Part shown: one piece after another, positions 24,773-26,135 of the stretch | How the letters are laid out: every line of letters starts with the position of its first letter | Position numbering within the stretch: the stretch's first letter is position 1 | Assembly: GCA_947584775.1 (NCBI GenBank) | Contig: CANPWT010000005.1 | Span: 1 to 26,135, forward strand | Reading direction: 5' to 3' | From: an uncultured Clostridia bacterium | GTDB taxonomy: Bacteria; Bacillota; Clostridia; Christensenellales; UBA1242 | DNA length: 26,135 nucleotides | Translations under genes and position numbers: made by a program | Notes under the pieces: model-generated | What the model was told of the DNA's origin: nothing | Databases searched by the model: none | What the model saw: only the letters and a program-made list of their open reading frames with translations

Positions 24773-24797
24773 AAACTGCTAACTAGGCAGTTTTTTT
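24773..24797 (+). terminator. Lipoprotein gene terminator
   Basis: AAACTGC pairs with GCAGTTT around TAACTAG, followed by a T run. Confidence 0.85.
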
Positions 24798-24831
24798 GTT
24801 GCACTCATACAACACTAATTAATTGTTTTTA

Positions 24832-24860
24832 TTGACAAACTAAGTTAATATTGCTAAAAT
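24832..24860 (+). promoter_or_regulatory. leuS promoter
   Basis: TTGACA (24832-24837), a 17-nt spacer and TAAAAT (24855-24860). AGGAG lies about 5 nt before the ATG. The leader is too short for a T-box riboswitch. Confidence 0.85.
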
Positions 24861-24878
24861 TAAATCACTAGGAGAATT

Positions 24879-26135
24879 ATGAAAGAGTACAACCATAAAC
24901 AAATTGAACAAAAGTGGAGAAAGTATTGGGAAAAGAACAAAACATTTAAAACCGATGTGTGGGATTTTTCCAAGCCAAAATTTTACGCGCTAGATATGTT
25001 CCCATATCCGTCCGGGGCGGGGCTGCACGTTGGGCATCCTGAGGGGTACACCGCAACTGATATTATTAGCAGAATGAAGCGCATGCAGGGGTATAATGTT
25101 TTGCACCCAATGGGCTTTGATTCGTTTGGCTTGCCCGCTGAGCAATATGCAATAGAAACCGGCAACCATCCCGATAGTTTTACTCAAAAAAATATTAAAT
25201 ATTTTACAAACCAGTTGCAAAATTTAAGTTTTTCTTTTGATTGGGATAAGCAAGTTTCCACCAGCGACCCAAGTTATTACAAATGGACGCAATGGATTTT
25301 TAAAAACCTATATAACGATGGTTTGGCAAGGTGTGTGGAAATGCCGGTGAATTGGTGCGAGGGGCTGGGTTGTGTTTTGGCCAACGATGAAATTGTGGAC
25401 GGCAAAAGTGAGCGTGGCGGTTATCCGGTTGTTAAAAAGAATATGAAGCAGTGGATAATAGATATCCCTAAATATGCCGAACGCTTGTTGGAGGGCTTAA
25501 ACGAAATAGATTGGCCGGAATCCACCAAGGCTATGCAACGAAATTGGATTGGCAAATCCACCGGTGTGGAAGTAGATTTTAAAATTGTTGGTGGCGGCCA
25601 ATTTTCTATTTACACCACCTGCATAGAAACAATTTATGGCATAACCTTTATGGTTTTAGCACCAGAAAATAAACTTGTGGACGAATTAAAACCGCGCATT
25701 AAAAATTGGGCGGAAGTGGAAAAATATCGCACCGAAACGGCAAAGAAAAGCGATTTAGAGCGCACCGAACTCAACAAAACAAAATCGGGAGTAAAACTTG
25801 ACGGAGTGTTTGCAATTAACCCGGTAAACAATAAACAAGTTCCTATCTTTTTGGGGGACTTTGTGCTGGCAAGTTATGGCACAGGCGCAGTTATGGCAGT
25901 GCCTAGCCACGATCAGCGCGATTTTGAATATGCAGTTGCGCATAATATTTCAATGATACAAGTAATTGACGGCAGGGATGTATCAAAATCTGCCTTTGAA
26001 AAGCAAGATTATTTGGGCAAAGGTTGCCGCCTTATAAACAGTGAGGAATTTAACGGCTTAACAGTAGAGCAGGCAAAGGAAGCAATTACAAATAAATTAG
26101 TAAAAATGGGTGTGGGCAGGAAAAAAACAAACTAC
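24879..26135 (+). CDS. leuS: Leucyl-tRNA synthetase, 3' end outside the window
   Basis: 419 codons are visible of an expected ~800. Class I signature HVGHPEGY (the HIGH box) near residue 48, then HPMGFDSFGLPAEQYAIETG, diagnostic of bacterial LeuRS. The zinc-region PVNWCEGLGCVLANDEIVDG follows, and then the CP1 editing domain with YGTGAVMAVPSHDQRD, which retains the conserved Asp. The Thr-rich editing motif, normally TTRPDT, reads TTCIET (T246-T251): both first Thr and the last Thr are kept, but Arg, Pro and Asp are replaced. The KMSKS loop and anticodon domain lie beyond the window. The gene has its own promoter and ribosome site. Confidence 0.96.
   Translation, partial: MKEYNHKQIEQKWRKYWEKNKTFKTDVWDFSKPKFYALDMFPYPSGAGLHVGHPEGYTATDIISRMKRMQGYNVLHPMGFDSFGLPAEQYAIETGNHPDSFTQKNIKYFTNQLQNLSFSFDWDKQVSTSDPSYYKWTQWIFKNLYNDGLARCVEMPVNWCEGLGCVLANDEIVDGKSERGGYPVVKKNMKQWIIDIPKYAERLLEGLNEIDWPESTKAMQRNWIGKSTGVEVDFKIVGGGQFSIYTTCIETIYGITFMVLAPENKLVDELKPRIKNWAEVEKYRTETAKKSDLERTELNKTKSGVKLDGVFAINPVNNKQVPIFLGDFVLASYGTGAVMAVPSHDQRDFEYAVAHNISMIQVIDGRDVSKSAFEKQDYLGKGCRLINSEEFNGLTVEQAKEAITNKLVKMGVGRKKTNY

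Overview
The window comes from the chromosome of an AT-rich, Gram-positive-type bacterium. I read it as an uncultured low-GC Firmicute (Clostridia-like, possibly gut-associated). The basis is a single-chain class II glycyl-tRNA synthetase, a YugP-type zinc peptidase, an LTA-synthase-family enzyme, DUF1540 and DUF1858 proteins, TTGACA/TATAAT sigma-A promoters and AGGAG ribosome sites. The standard code fits: Trp is TGG, and all 17 genes whose stop can be seen end in TAA. No phage, plasmid, transposase or CRISPR array is seen. The taxonomic placement is inference.

Layout. 1-1.7 kb: 3' part of a GLUG-repeat surface protein. 1.7-4.1 kb: queH and alr, converging on and overlapping a zinc peptidase gene. 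4.2-7.1 kb: an extremely AT-rich leader followed by an 881-residue membrane protein with a long coiled coil and seven AT-hook motifs. 7.2-9.9 kb: a DUF1858 gene, an LTA-synthase-family gene and tRNA-Asn. 10-17.2 kb: two very large unrecognised proteins (1040 and 1225 aa); the second has a 14-fold His-Glu repeat and is followed by glyS after 22 nt. 18.6-19.2 kb: intergenic REP/MITE-like repeats. 19.2-21 kb, minus strand: a DUF1919 polysaccharide-type gene broken at a poly-G tract, a TetR regulator with a palindromic operator, and ribosomal protein bL9. 21-23 kb: a two-gene overlapping unit (109-aa unknown plus a gluzincin-like HELLH protein). 23.2-24.8 kb: a Cys-rich tandem DUF1540 protein, more repeats, and a lipoprotein whose promoter spacer contains ten consecutive G. 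24.9 kb to the end: 5' half of leuS.

Three themes stand out. (1) Four genes (queH, LTA synthase, DUF1919, the 109-aa gene) have their ATG 7-8 nt after a near-consensus -10 box and no Shine-Dalgarno, so their mRNAs are probably leaderless. (2) Two long G:C homopolymers, one inside a coding frame and one inside a promoter spacer, look like phase-variation switches for surface functions. (3) The AT-hook protein combines membrane segments with an H1-like DNA-binding tail, a plausible nucleoid-membrane tether in an AT-rich genome. The two giant neighbours have no recognised function.
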